The notes beneath the pieces were generated by a model. That model worked only from the letters and a program-made list of their open reading frames with translations. It did not search any database and had not been told where the DNA came from. The position numbers were made by a program, and so were the translations under genes. From assembly GCA_046734455.1 (NCBI GenBank), contig JBKPRJ010000038.1, forward strand, positions 1 through 29,461: a stretch of DNA of 29,461 nucleotides. Reading direction: 5' to 3'. Source of the stretch: DATEOR01 sp046734455 (GTDB lineage Bacteria; Actinomycetota; Thermoleophilia; Gaiellales; Gaiellaceae). This document shows, one piece after another, positions 19,794 through 27,585 of this stretch. The number at the start of each line of letters is the position of its first letter. The stretch's first letter is position 1.

Positions 19794-20939
19794 GTGCTCC
19801 GGCGTCTCCTGCTCATCGCCGGGCTGCTCCTCCTCCTCGTCGCAGCCCAGTCGGCCCTCGCCGCAACGCCACCGCCGAGCGTGGATGCCTCCGCCGCGCT
19901 CCTCGTCGACGGCAAGACGGGCGACACGCTCTACGCACTCAACCCGGACAAACGCGTTCCGATGGCGAGCCTCACGAAGCTCATGACGGCGCTCCTCGCG
20001 ATCGAGAACACGAAGAAAAACGATGTCGTGCGCGTCCAGGGTCCGGCTCCCTCGGTGGGCGAGTCCACGATCAACCTCCAGGCGGGAGAGAAGCTGAAGG
20101 TCAGCGATCTCCTCGCCGCCGCCCTCATCCAGAGCGCCAACGATGCCGCCTACGCCCTCGCGACCGACGTCGGCGGCACCGTGAAGAAGTTCGTCCGGAT
20201 GATGAACGAGCGCGCCGCGGAGCTCGGCCTCGACCACACGCATTACGTCGTCCCCGACGGCCTGGATACTCCCGGCCACTACTCGTCCGCCCGGGACACG
20301 TACACGCTCGCCCGCGAGGACATGAAGCACGCGCTCTTCCGCCGCATCGTCGCGCGCACCGGAGGAGAGATCCCAGGGGGGCGCACGCTCTTTACCTGGA
20401 ACGACCTCCTGAAGACCTATCCCGGCGCCATCGGGGTCAAGACGGGCCACACGGATCTCGCAGGCTGGAGTGAGATCGCCGCCGCGGAGCGCGAGGGAGT
20501 GACGATGTACTCGGTCATCCTCGGCGGGCCTTCGCGAAACAAGCGAAACCGCGACCTCGCGGCACTGCTCGACTGGGGCTTCAGCCACTACGGCCGCGTG
20601 CCGGTGATCGCGAAGAGCAAGCCCTACGCCGAGGTGGGTGTGCCCTTCTCCGACAATCAGGTCGCGCTCGTAGCCGAGGACCGGGCGCGGGTGACCGTGC
20701 CGCTCGACCACACGCTGGTGGAGAAAATCGTCGCCCCGGACATGCTGGAGCTTCCCGTGGCGCAGGGCGATCCGGTCGGGGAGATCGTCGTCTACGACGG
20801 CGACGAGGTCGTTGCGCGCCGGCCGCTCGTCTCGACGGCGACGATCGGCGAGCCGACCTTGCCGGAGCGCGTGCACTGGTACGCTGGCCGGGCGCTCGAC
20901 GAAGCCCGTGACATGCTCTCGAGCCTCTCGCCCTTCTGA
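19794..20939 (+). CDS. dacA: D-alanyl-D-alanine carboxypeptidase (penicillin-binding, S11 family)
   Basis: A 381-aa exported serine peptidase that trims the terminal D-Ala of peptidoglycan pentapeptides. A signal peptide covers residues 1-23 (LLLIAGLLLLLVAAQSALA). The three penicillin-binding motifs are intact: SLTK (59-62), SAN (114-116) and KTG (216-218). A C-terminal beta domain follows (about 275-350), but the tail is short and I see no strong membrane anchor. GTG 19794 is preceded by TACGCT at 7 nt. The stop overlaps the PfkB ATG by one base. Confidence 0.93.
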   Translation: MLRRLLLIAGLLLLLVAAQSALAATPPPSVDASAALLVDGKTGDTLYALNPDKRVPMASLTKLMTALLAIENTKKNDVVRVQGPAPSVGESTINLQAGEKLKVSDLLAAALIQSANDAAYALATDVGGTVKKFVRMMNERAAELGLDHTHYVVPDGLDTPGHYSSARDTYTLAREDMKHALFRRIVARTGGEIPGGRTLFTWNDLLKTYPGAIGVKTGHTDLAGWSEIAAAEREGVTMYSVILGGPSRNKRNRDLAALLDWGFSHYGRVPVIAKSKPYAEVGVPFSDNQVALVAEDRARVTVPLDHTLVEKIVAPDMLELPVAQGDPVGEIVVYDGDEVVARRPLVSTATIGEPTLPERVHWYAGRALDEARDMLSSLSPF

Positions 20940-21901
20940 TGATTGTCACGGTCACCCTCAATGCCGCAATCGACCGGACGCTGTCCGTGCCGAACTTCCA
21001 GCTCGGTCAGCGGCACCGGGCGAGCCAGGGGTCGACGACCGCCGGCGGCAAGGGGATCAACATCGCGCGGGCCGCGCGTCGACTCGGCGTTCCGGTGGTC
21101 AGCACCGGCCTCGCGGGTGGGCGCAACGGCACCTTGCTCGTCGAGGAGCTGACGAACGAGGGGATCCTCAACGACTTCGTGCGAATCCGTGGCGAGTCGC
21201 GCACATCGACCGCGGTGCTCGATCCCACCTCGAACGTCTACACGGAGATCAACGAGTGGGGGCCGGAGGTGACCGAGGACGAGCTCGACGTGCTACGAGA
21301 GAAGCTGGCGTACCTCTCCCAGGGCGCGGCGTACGTCGTCTTCGCGGGGTCGCTCCCTCGTAGCGTCGACCCCGGCCTTTACGCCGAGCTGATCCGGGAA
21401 GGGAACCGGCGCGGCCTCGCAACGGTCCTCGACTCCGAGGGCGAGGCGCTGCGGCTGGGGATCGAGGCCGAGCCGTATCTCGTCGCGCCGAACCTGCGGG
21501 AGGCCGAGTCCCTGGTCGGCCATGAGTTCGTCGACGAGGAGGATCTTTCCACCGGGCTCGACGAGATCGCCGAGCTCGGCGCGCGCAACGTCATCATCAC
21601 GCTGGACGCCGGTTGCTATGCGCTCTTCCGCGAGGAACGCGCCGACGACATCCGCCTGCGAGCGAGAGCCCCGCGGCTCGAGGCAGTCTCGACCGTCGGG
21701 GCGGGCGACACATTGCTCGCCGCGTTCATCGCCGCGCGCTTGAACGACCGCTCGTACGACGACGCGGTGCGCAGCGCGGTCGCGACGAGCGCGGCTTCGG
21801 TGCTCGAGGCGGGGCCCGGACGGTTCGACACGCGCGAGGCGCAGCGACTCGCGGCGCACGTCACACTCGACCGCCTGGAGCCGGTTCGCCAGGACGCCTG
21901 A
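20939..21901 (+). CDS. PfkB-family sugar-phosphate kinase (1-phosphofructokinase type)
   Basis: A 320-aa ribokinase-fold kinase. MIVTVTLNAAIDRTL and GGKGINIARAARRLG match the 1-phosphofructokinase/tagatose-6-phosphate kinase (FruK/LacC/PfkB) branch. The ATP-site signature VGAGDTLLAAF carries the catalytic base Asp257. It probably phosphorylates a hexose phosphate, for example fructose 1- or 6-phosphate. No PTS or fructose regulon genes are adjacent, so the substrate is open. ATG 20939 overlaps the carboxypeptidase stop (TGATG). guaB3 follows with its own -10 box. Confidence 0.88.
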   Translation: MIVTVTLNAAIDRTLSVPNFQLGQRHRASQGSTTAGGKGINIARAARRLGVPVVSTGLAGGRNGTLLVEELTNEGILNDFVRIRGESRTSTAVLDPTSNVYTEINEWGPEVTEDELDVLREKLAYLSQGAAYVVFAGSLPRSVDPGLYAELIREGNRRGLATVLDSEGEALRLGIEAEPYLVAPNLREAESLVGHEFVDEEDLSTGLDEIAELGARNVIITLDAGCYALFREERADDIRLRARAPRLEAVSTVGAGDTLLAAFIAARLNDRSYDDAVRSAVATSAASVLEAGPGRFDTREAQRLAAHVTLDRLEPVRQDA

Positions 21902-21930
21902 GTGGCGGCCGGCCGTCCGAAGACGGTTGG

Positions 21931-21936
21931 TAGGAT
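21931..21936 (+). promoter_or_regulatory. -10 box of leaderless guaB3
   Basis: TAGGAT lies 6 nt before ATG 21943. No Shine-Dalgarno is present. The adjacent in-frame TTG at 21940 would leave only 3 nt and is rejected as the start. Confidence 0.55.
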
Positions 21937-21942
21937 CATTTG

Positions 21943-23100
21943 ATGGACGTCGAGATCGGGCTCGGTAAGAAGGCGCGGCAGGCCTACGGGTTCGACGACA
22001 TCGCCATCGTCCCGAGCCGCCGCACGCGCGATCCGGACGATGTCGACATCGGCTGGAAGCTCGGCGGCCACCTCCTCGAGCTTCCCTTGCTCGCCTCGGC
22101 GATGGACGGCGTCGTCTCGCCGGAGACCGCGATCGCGCTCGGCCGGATGGGCGGCCTCGGAGTGCTCAACCTCGAAGGCATCTTCACGCGCTACCCCGAC
22201 GCCGACAAGCACCTCGACAAGATCGCGTCCTTCGCGCCGGCGGAGGCCACGAGCGGCATGCAGGAGATCTACGCAAGGCCGGTCGAGCCCAAGCTGATCG
22301 CGCGGCGGATCGAGGAGATCAAGGCGGCGGGCGTCCTCGCGGCGGGTTCGCTGACGCCGCAGCGCGTTCGTGAGCACTACGAGCTTGCGCTCCAGGCTGG
22401 ACTCGACGTCCTCGTCATCCAAGGGACAGTGGTCTCCGCGGAGCACGTGTCCTCGAATGGCTCGGCCCTGAATCTGAAGGAGTTCATCTCGCAGGTTCCG
22501 ATTCCGGTGATCGTGGGCGGTTGCGCGAGCTACCACACCGCGCTTCACCTCATGCGCACCGGCGCGGAGGGAGTGCTTGTCGGTGTCGGGCCGGGGGCTG
22601 CGTGCACGACGCGCGGCGTTCTCGGAGTCGGTGTCCCGCAGGCGACCGCGATCTCGGACGCGGCCGCCGCGCGCGCGGAGCATCTGCTCGCGACCGGCAA
22701 GTACGTGAACGTGATCGCCGACGGTGGGATGCGAACGGGCGGCGACATCGCGAAGGCGATCGCCTGCGGCGCAGACGCGGTCATGATCGGCTCGCCGCTG
22801 GCGCGCGCACAGGAAGCGCCGGGGCGCGGGTTCCACTGGGGGATGGCGACGTTCCACCCGACCCTCCCGCGCGGCGCTCGGGTCGAGGTCAAGCAGGTCG
22901 CGACGCTGGAGGAGATCGTCGTCGGCCCCGCGCGCGAGAACGACGGCACGCTGAATCTCATGGGCGCGCTGCGCACGTCGATGGCCACGTGCGGGTACGA
23001 GAACATCCACGACTTCCAGCGCGCGGAGATTATGCTGGCGCCGTCGATCAAGACGGAGGGCAAGGCGCTGCAGCAGGCACAGCGGATCGGGATGGGATGA
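21943..23100 (+). CDS. guaB3: GuaB3-family IMP dehydrogenase-related protein
   Basis: A 385-aa TIM-barrel enzyme of the IMPDH/GMP reductase family. It lacks the CBS pair found in ordinary GuaB, which typifies GuaB3. The catalytic Cys is Cys221 in GVGPGAACTTRGVLGV. FDDIAIVPSRRTRDPDDVD at the N-terminus and IADGGMRTGGDIAKAIACGADAVMIGSPLA are the phosphate-binding and barrel motifs. A GuaB3 studied in cyanobacteria was reported to act as a GMP reductase, so the direction here (IMP to XMP, or GMP to IMP) is not settled. guaA lies 130 bp downstream. Confidence 0.9.
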   Translation: MDVEIGLGKKARQAYGFDDIAIVPSRRTRDPDDVDIGWKLGGHLLELPLLASAMDGVVSPETAIALGRMGGLGVLNLEGIFTRYPDADKHLDKIASFAPAEATSGMQEIYARPVEPKLIARRIEEIKAAGVLAAGSLTPQRVREHYELALQAGLDVLVIQGTVVSAEHVSSNGSALNLKEFISQVPIPVIVGGCASYHTALHLMRTGAEGVLVGVGPGAACTTRGVLGVGVPQATAISDAAAARAEHLLATGKYVNVIADGGMRTGGDIAKAIACGADAVMIGSPLARAQEAPGRGFHWGMATFHPTLPRGARVEVKQVATLEEIVVGPARENDGTLNLMGALRTSMATCGYENIHDFQRAEIMLAPSIKTEGKALQQAQRIGMG

Positions 23101-23195
23101 CGGAGCGGGGCCGAGCTGCCCGCTCCCGCTGGGGCCACCCCGTGCCTCCACCCGCTTTCGAGCGTAACCCCTCGGGACGCGCTCGTGGCGCGCCG

Positions 23196-23217
23196 TTCGT
23201 GGCAAGACGGTCACGAA
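23196..23217 (+). promoter_or_regulatory. Possible hairpin in the guaA leader
   Basis: TTCGTG (23196-23201) and CACGAA (23212-23217) form a 6-bp stem with a 10-nt loop. GCGCGC-type flanks (about 23188-23228) could lengthen it with bulges up to 2 nt before ATG 23231. The leader has no Shine-Dalgarno. Known purine riboswitch features were not recognised. In DNA this GC-rich, chance pairing is a real possibility. Confidence 0.25.
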
Positions 23218-23230
23218 AGGCCGCGCGCTG

Positions 23231-24808
23231 ATGGCCGACGCGGTCGTCGTCCAGCTGCCCGACCCGCCCGCGGAGGAGCGACCCGTCCTGGTCGTCGACC
23301 TCGGCGGCCAGTACTCCCAGCTCATCGCGCGCCGCGTGCGCGAGTGCCGCGTCTACTCCGAGCTCGTCTCGCACCGCGCGCCCGCCGCCCAGCTCGCGGC
23401 GCGCCGCCCGCTCGCGCTCATCCTCTCCGGCGGCCCCTCATCGGTTTACGCCGAGGGCGCCCCGTCCGTGGATCCGGCTCTCTTCGGGCTCGGCGTGCCC
23501 GTGCTCGGCATCTGCTACGGGATGCAGGTCATGGCGCAGGAGCTCGGCGGACGCGTCGAGCCGACCGGGATCAGCGAGTTCGGCCGCACCGACATCCGCA
23601 CCGAGGAGGGAGCCCTCTTCGCGGGCCTGCCGACGGAACAGGTCTCCTGGATGAGCCACCGGGACTCGGTGACCGCGCCGCCCGATGGCGCCCGCGTCGT
23701 CGCCGGGTCGACGTCGACCCCGATTGCCGCGTTCGAAGACTCCGACCGCGGCCTGTACGGCGTCCAGTTCCATCCCGAAGTCGTGCACACGCCGTACGGG
23801 AACGAGATCCTCAAGAACTTCCTCTACCGGGTCGCGGACGCGCCGCCCCTCTGGACGGCCGCCGCCGTGATCGAGGAGGAGACGGCTCGCATTCGGGAGC
23901 AGGTAGGGCGGGAGCGAGTGCTCTGCGCCCTCTCCGGCGGCGTCGACTCCGCGGTGGCCGCGCTCCTCGTCCACAAGGCCGTCGGCGACCAGCTCACCTG
24001 CGTCTTCGTCGACCACGGCCTGCTCCGGAAGGACGAGGCAGAGCAGGTCGTCGAGACCTTCGGTCGCCACTTTCACGTCCCGCTCGTCGACGTCGACGCC
24101 GCCGACCGCTTCCTCGCGCGGCTCGAGGGAGTCACCGAGCCGGAGGAGAAGCGCAAGCGGATCGGCGAGGAGTTCATCCGGGTGTTCGAAGACGAGGCCC
24201 GCAACCTCGGTGACGTCCGCTGGCTCGTCCAGGGAACCCTGTACTCGGACGTGATCGAGTCGGGAGGCGGCCACGCCGGAGCCGCCGAGACGATCAAGTC
24301 CCACCACAACGTCGGCGGGCTCCCGGAGGTGATGGACCTCGATCTGGTCGAGCCGCTCCGGATGCTCTTCAAGGACGAGGTCAGGCGGGTCGGCGAGGAG
24401 CTCGGCCTGCCGGAGGAGATGGTGTGGCGGCACCCGTTCCCGGGTCCCGGCCTCGCCATTCGGATCATCGGCGAGGTCACGGAGGAGCGGCTGCGGATCC
24501 TGCGGGACGCGGACGCGATCCTGCTCGAGGAGGTCCGCCGCGCCGGGCTCTATCGCGAGCTCTGGCAGTGCTTCGCCGTTCTGCCGGCCATCCGCTCGGT
24601 CGGCGTGCAGGGCGACGGGCGCACCTACGCGTACCCGATCGTCATCCGCGCGGTCACGTCCGAGGACGCCATGACCGCCGACTGGGCGCGGCTGCCCTAC
24701 GACCTCCTGGAGACGATCTCGAGCCGCATCATCAACGAGATCCCGGGCGTCAACCGCGTGGCGCTCGACGTCTCCTCCAAGCCGCCTGCCACGATCGAAT
24801 GGGAGTAG
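23231..24808 (+). CDS. guaA: GMP synthase (glutamine-hydrolysing)
   Basis: A 525-aa bifunctional enzyme converting XMP to GMP with glutamine and ATP. The N-terminal class I amidotransferase has its Cys near residue 95 (GICYGMQVMAQELGG) and His/Glu in YGVQFHPEVVHT. The ATP-pyrophosphatase domain has the P-loop CALSGGVDSAVAA (about 235). The dimerisation domain ends DVSSKPPATIEWE, the invariant GuaA C-terminus. Length is standard. It follows guaB3 on the same strand with a 130-bp gap holding a possible leader hairpin. Confidence 0.98.
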   Translation: MADAVVVQLPDPPAEERPVLVVDLGGQYSQLIARRVRECRVYSELVSHRAPAAQLAARRPLALILSGGPSSVYAEGAPSVDPALFGLGVPVLGICYGMQVMAQELGGRVEPTGISEFGRTDIRTEEGALFAGLPTEQVSWMSHRDSVTAPPDGARVVAGSTSTPIAAFEDSDRGLYGVQFHPEVVHTPYGNEILKNFLYRVADAPPLWTAAAVIEEETARIREQVGRERVLCALSGGVDSAVAALLVHKAVGDQLTCVFVDHGLLRKDEAEQVVETFGRHFHVPLVDVDAADRFLARLEGVTEPEEKRKRIGEEFIRVFEDEARNLGDVRWLVQGTLYSDVIESGGGHAGAAETIKSHHNVGGLPEVMDLDLVEPLRMLFKDEVRRVGEELGLPEEMVWRHPFPGPGLAIRIIGEVTEERLRILRDADAILLEEVRRAGLYRELWQCFAVLPAIRSVGVQGDGRTYAYPIVIRAVTSEDAMTADWARLPYDLLETISSRIINEIPGVNRVALDVSSKPPATIEWE

Positions 24809-24819
24809 AGATCCACCGC

Positions 24820-24825
24820 TAGGCT
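24820..24825 (+). promoter_or_regulatory. -10 box of leaderless MFS gene
   Basis: TAGGCT lies 7 nt before GTG 24833, in the 24-bp gap after guaA. No Shine-Dalgarno is present. Confidence 0.5.
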
Positions 24826-24832
24826 CGCGCTG

Positions 24833-25981
24833 GTGGCCAGGTACCGCTGGACGATCCTCGCGCTGGGCACGGGCGCGCAGACCGCCTACTCGGCGGTCTT
24901 TCTCGGCATTCCCGTCCTCGCGCCTGCCCTGCAACGGGAGTACGACCTCGATCTCACCGAGGTCGGTCTGGCGATCGCGGCCGCCAACGCGGGGTCGGTC
25001 TTCACCCTCCTCGCCTGGGGCCTTCTCGCCGATCGCGTGGGCGAGCGCTTCGTGCTCGGCGCGGGACTCGCAGGCTGCGGCGCGGGGCTGCTCGTCGCGG
25101 CGTTCGCTCCCTCGTTCGCCGTGCTCGTCCTCGCACTGACCCTCGGCGGGGCAGCAGGCGCGAGCGTGAACGCCGCGAGTGGTCGCGCGGTGATGAGCTG
25201 GTTTCGCAAGGAGGAACGGGGCTTCGCGCTCGGCATCCGGCAGACCGCTCTGCCGATCGGCGGCCTGCTCGCCGCTATCCTGCTCCCGCCGATCGAGGCC
25301 GCGGGCGGCGTGCGCGCCGGCCTGATCGCCCTGGCCGCAGGATGTCTCGCCGCCGCGATCGCGGGCGCGACCGGTCTGCGCGAGGCGCCGCACGAGGAAA
25401 CCGAGCTCACGGATATCGGCCATCCCGTCCGCGACCCCCGCATGTGGCAGCTCTCGATCGGAAGCGCGCTCGTCCTCGCGGCGCAAATCAGCATCCTCAG
25501 CTTCCTCATCCTGTTCTTGCACGCGGAGCGAGGACTGAGCACAGCGGAAGCGGCGGCCGTGTTCGGGGTCATCCAGGCTCTCGGCGCGGCGGCGCGCATC
25601 CTCACCGGCCGCTGGTCGGACCGGCTCAGGGCACGCATCGCGCCTCTGCGCAAGCTCGCGCTCGGGCTGACCGTGACCCTCGCCGCGACCGCGGCGCTCC
25701 TCTCGGCGCCTCTGGGCCTCCTGATTCCCGTCTTCGTCGCTGCAGGAGCCCTCTCGCTGAGCTGGAACGGCCTCTCCTTCACCGCGGCCGCCGAGCTTGC
25801 GGGGAGGAGGCGTGCAGGCGCCGCGCTCGGCTTCCAGCAAACGGCTCTGGCGATCACGAGCGCGGTCGCACCGCCTGCGTTTGCCGCGGTCGTCGAAGCT
25901 GGATCGTGGTCGCTCGCCTACGGCCTCGCAGCCGCGATGCCGGTCGCCGGCATCGCCGTCATGCGTCAGCTGTCCCTTTAG
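24833..25981 (+). CDS. MFS transporter
   Basis: A 382-aa major facilitator superfamily permease with about 12 hydrophobic segments. The inter-TM2/3 loop GLLADRVGERFVLGAG is the MFS motif-A region, and the second-half equivalent is RILTGRWSDRLRAR. GIRQTALPIGGLLAAILLPP in the first half has a counterpart GFQQTALAITSAVAPPAF in the second. The pattern is like small-molecule or nitrate/oxalate-type permeases, but the substrate cannot be read from sequence. GTG 24833 follows a TAGGCT box. It ends convergently with the ferritin-like gene (4-bp overlap). Confidence 0.9.
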   Translation: MARYRWTILALGTGAQTAYSAVFLGIPVLAPALQREYDLDLTEVGLAIAAANAGSVFTLLAWGLLADRVGERFVLGAGLAGCGAGLLVAAFAPSFAVLVLALTLGGAAGASVNAASGRAVMSWFRKEERGFALGIRQTALPIGGLLAAILLPPIEAAGGVRAGLIALAAGCLAAAIAGATGLREAPHEETELTDIGHPVRDPRMWQLSIGSALVLAAQISILSFLILFLHAERGLSTAEAAAVFGVIQALGAAARILTGRWSDRLRARIAPLRKLALGLTVTLAATAALLSAPLGLLIPVFVAAGALSLSWNGLSFTAAAELAGRRRAGAALGFQQTALAITSAVAPPAFAAVVEAGSWSLAYGLAAAMPVAGIAVMRQLSL

Positions 25982-26292
25982 CCGAGCTCGTCCTCGGCGG
26001 CCTCGCCGTGCTCGACGATGTCGCCGTCCTTGAAGAGGACGTCCTGCAGCACCGTGCGCCACTTCTCGTTCTTGCGCGAGAGGAACTCGAGGTTCATGGC
26101 GAAGTGCTTGAACTCCTCCTGCTGGGCGTTCTCCATGATCGCGCGCGCCTGCGGGTCCTTCTCGAGGGCGAGGCGCTGCTCGTACCAGTCGATCGCCTCG
26201 GCCTCTTCGATGAGAGAGATGCACATGCGCGCGAAGGTGCGGACCTCCTCGGGGAGCTCGTCCGCGGGTTCGTGGTATTGGTCGAAGGGCAT
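25978..26292 (-). CDS. Encapsulated-ferritin-like (EncFtn) protein
   Basis: A 104-aa all-helical protein resembling encapsulated ferritin, the half-ferritin that oxidises iron inside encapsulin shells. It shows the N-terminal YHEPADEL, then LIEEAEAIDWYEQRL (Glu29/30/32, Trp36, Tyr37) and the NAQQEEFKHFAMNLEFL block with Glu59/Glu60 and His63, matching the Glu...ExxH ferroxidase pattern. The C-terminal tail (GDIVEHGEAAEDELG) is acidic and lacks an SLxIGSL-type cargo-loading peptide. No encapsulin gene is in the window. ATG 26292 is chosen because the family begins just before YHEP; GTG 26316 is an alternative. Confidence 0.78.
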   Translation of the reverse strand: MPFDQYHEPADELPEEVRTFARMCISLIEEAEAIDWYEQRLALEKDPQARAIMENAQQEEFKHFAMNLEFLSRKNEKWRTVLQDVLFKDGDIVEHGEAAEDELG

Positions 26293-26338
26293 GCACCGGT
26301 CTTGCCCACGAGACACCCGACGACAAACGCCGAGCCGC

Positions 26339-26344
26339 TAGCCT
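26339..26344 (+). promoter_or_regulatory. -10 box of leaderless PAP2-family gene
   Basis: TAGCCT lies 7 nt before ATG 26352. No Shine-Dalgarno is present. Confidence 0.5.
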
Positions 26345-26351
26345 CTTCCGG

Positions 26352-27311
26352 ATGAACGCGACCGACGCCACCCGTTCCCGGCTCGTCTCGCCGACGACGC
26401 TCAAGATCCTGCGCTGGGGCGGCCCTGTCGTCTGGGCGGCCGCGCTGGTGATCGTGTGGGTGCAGGACGGCCTGCCTCTGTCGCGCGACCGTCTCGTGAT
26501 GTGGATTCTGCTCGGGCTGCTCGCCTTCTCGCTCACGAACGTCAAGGGCTGGATGCGAAGCGTCGTGCTCGAGTGGATCCCGTTTCTCGCGATTCTCTGG
26601 GTCTACGACCTGCTGCGCGGGCAGGCGGATGGGCTGTTCTTCCAGGCGCACGTCCTGCCGCAGCTCCGCGCAGACGAGATCCTCGGCTTCGGCGTGGCGC
26701 CGACTGTGCGATTGCAGCACTGGCTCTGGGACGGACCGGCGACGATCCACTGGTACGACTATCTCGCCTGGCTCGTCTACGTCAGCTATTTCCTCGCCAC
26801 GTACGTCGCCGCCGCGGTCCTCTGGTTCATCGCACGCGACCGCTTCCGCCGCTACGTCGTGATGGTCTCGACCGTGGCGATGATGGCCTTCACGACCTAC
26901 GCGCTCTTCCCCGCCGCACCGCCGTGGATGGCGAGCGAGCTCGGCGAGCTCGAGCCGACCACGCGCTCAATTGGGATCATCTGGAGCCACATCCCGATCG
27001 GGAACTTCGACACCCTGTACGAGAAGGGTGCGGCCTATTCGAACCAGGTAGCCGCGGTGCCGTCCCTCCACGGCGGGTACACGCTCCTTGTCGCACTGAT
27101 CCTCTGGCCGCTCGTGCCTCGCTGGGCTCGCGTCCTGCTCGCGCTCTATCCGATTGCGATGACGTATGCGCTCGTCTACACCGCCGAGCACTACGTCGTC
27201 GACATCCTGCTCGGCTGGCTCTACACGGTGATCGCGTTCGTCGCTGTGAACTGGCTCTTCGACCGGCTTGCCGAGCGGCGCGAGGAGCGCGAGGCCGCGG
27301 CGGCTACCTGA
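26352..27311 (+). CDS. PAP2-superfamily integral membrane phosphatase/transferase
   Basis: A 319-aa membrane protein with about six helices. The late motif pair VPSLHGGYTLLVAL (around residue 235) and YTAEHYVVDILLGW (around 278) are the His-containing C2 and C3 motifs of the PAP2 superfamily. The domain most resembles the inositolphosphotransferase/Aur1-Ipt1 branch, whose members act on phosphoinositol lipids or isoprenyl phosphates. The C1 motif (KXXXXXXRP) is not clear. A TAGCCT box lies 7 nt before the ATG. It converges on acylphosphatase with an 8-bp overlap. Confidence 0.88.
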   Translation: MNATDATRSRLVSPTTLKILRWGGPVVWAAALVIVWVQDGLPLSRDRLVMWILLGLLAFSLTNVKGWMRSVVLEWIPFLAILWVYDLLRGQADGLFFQAHVLPQLRADEILGFGVAPTVRLQHWLWDGPATIHWYDYLAWLVYVSYFLATYVAAAVLWFIARDRFRRYVVMVSTVAMMAFTTYALFPAAPPWMASELGELEPTTRSIGIIWSHIPIGNFDTLYEKGAAYSNQVAAVPSLHGGYTLLVALILWPLVPRWARVLLALYPIAMTYALVYTAEHYVVDILLGWLYTVIAFVAVNWLFDRLAERREEREAAAAT

Positions 27312-27567
27312 CCGAGAAGCCCGAGAGCCCCTCGGGCTCTTCCTCACGCACGTCGACCGCTTCGACCTGAGCGTCGGGCGGTCCCGTCTCTGCGAAGGAT
27401 ACGAGGCGCGCGACGGCGTCAGGCTCGCCTTCGAACACCGCCTCGACGGTGCCGTCCGAGGTGTTCCGCGCCCAGCCGGAGACGCCGTTTCGCTCGGCGA
27501 GCCGACGCAACGAGTCCCGGAAAAAGACTCCCTGCACCCTGCCGTGGACGACCACCCTTCGCCTCAC
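27304..27567 (-). CDS. acyP: Acylphosphatase
   Basis: An 87-aa small alpha/beta enzyme hydrolysing acyl phosphates such as carbamoyl phosphate and 1,3-bisphosphoglycerate. The catalytic Arg17 is in HGRVQGVFFRDS and Asn35 in GWARNTSDGTVEAVFEG, both as required. The end GFSVR is also typical, and the length is normal (about 90 aa). GTG 27567 is preceded on the minus strand by TAGCCT at 7 nt, with no Shine-Dalgarno. It is divergent from the UDG-like gene across only 18 bp. Confidence 0.95.
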   Translation of the reverse strand: MRRRVVVHGRVQGVFFRDSLRRLAERNGVSGWARNTSDGTVEAVFEGEPDAVARLVSFAETGPPDAQVEAVDVREEEPEGLSGFSVR

Positions 27568-27573
27568 CGGCCG

Positions 27574-27580
27574 TAGGCTA
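27574..27580. promoter_or_regulatory. Shared bidirectional -10 element
   Basis: TAGGCTA reads TAGGCT on the plus strand, 6 nt before GTG 27586. On the minus strand it reads TAGCCT, 7 nt before GTG 27567. One 7-bp symmetric element can therefore serve as the -10 for both divergent genes, each leaderless, in an 18-bp intergenic region. Confidence 0.6.
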
Positions 27581-27585
27581 CGCGG

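Noticed and set aside
26292..26316. GTG 26316 as the EncFtn-like start
   Set aside because: It adds MSRGQDRC before the family-like start and has no better upstream signal; kept only as an alternative.
23438..26545. 1035-codon open frame on the minus strand across guaA and an MFS gene
   Set aside because: It covers three real genes, including guaA with all its motifs; the translation is low-complexity and charged with no domain. The length reflects lack of stops in a third-position-GC-rich frame.
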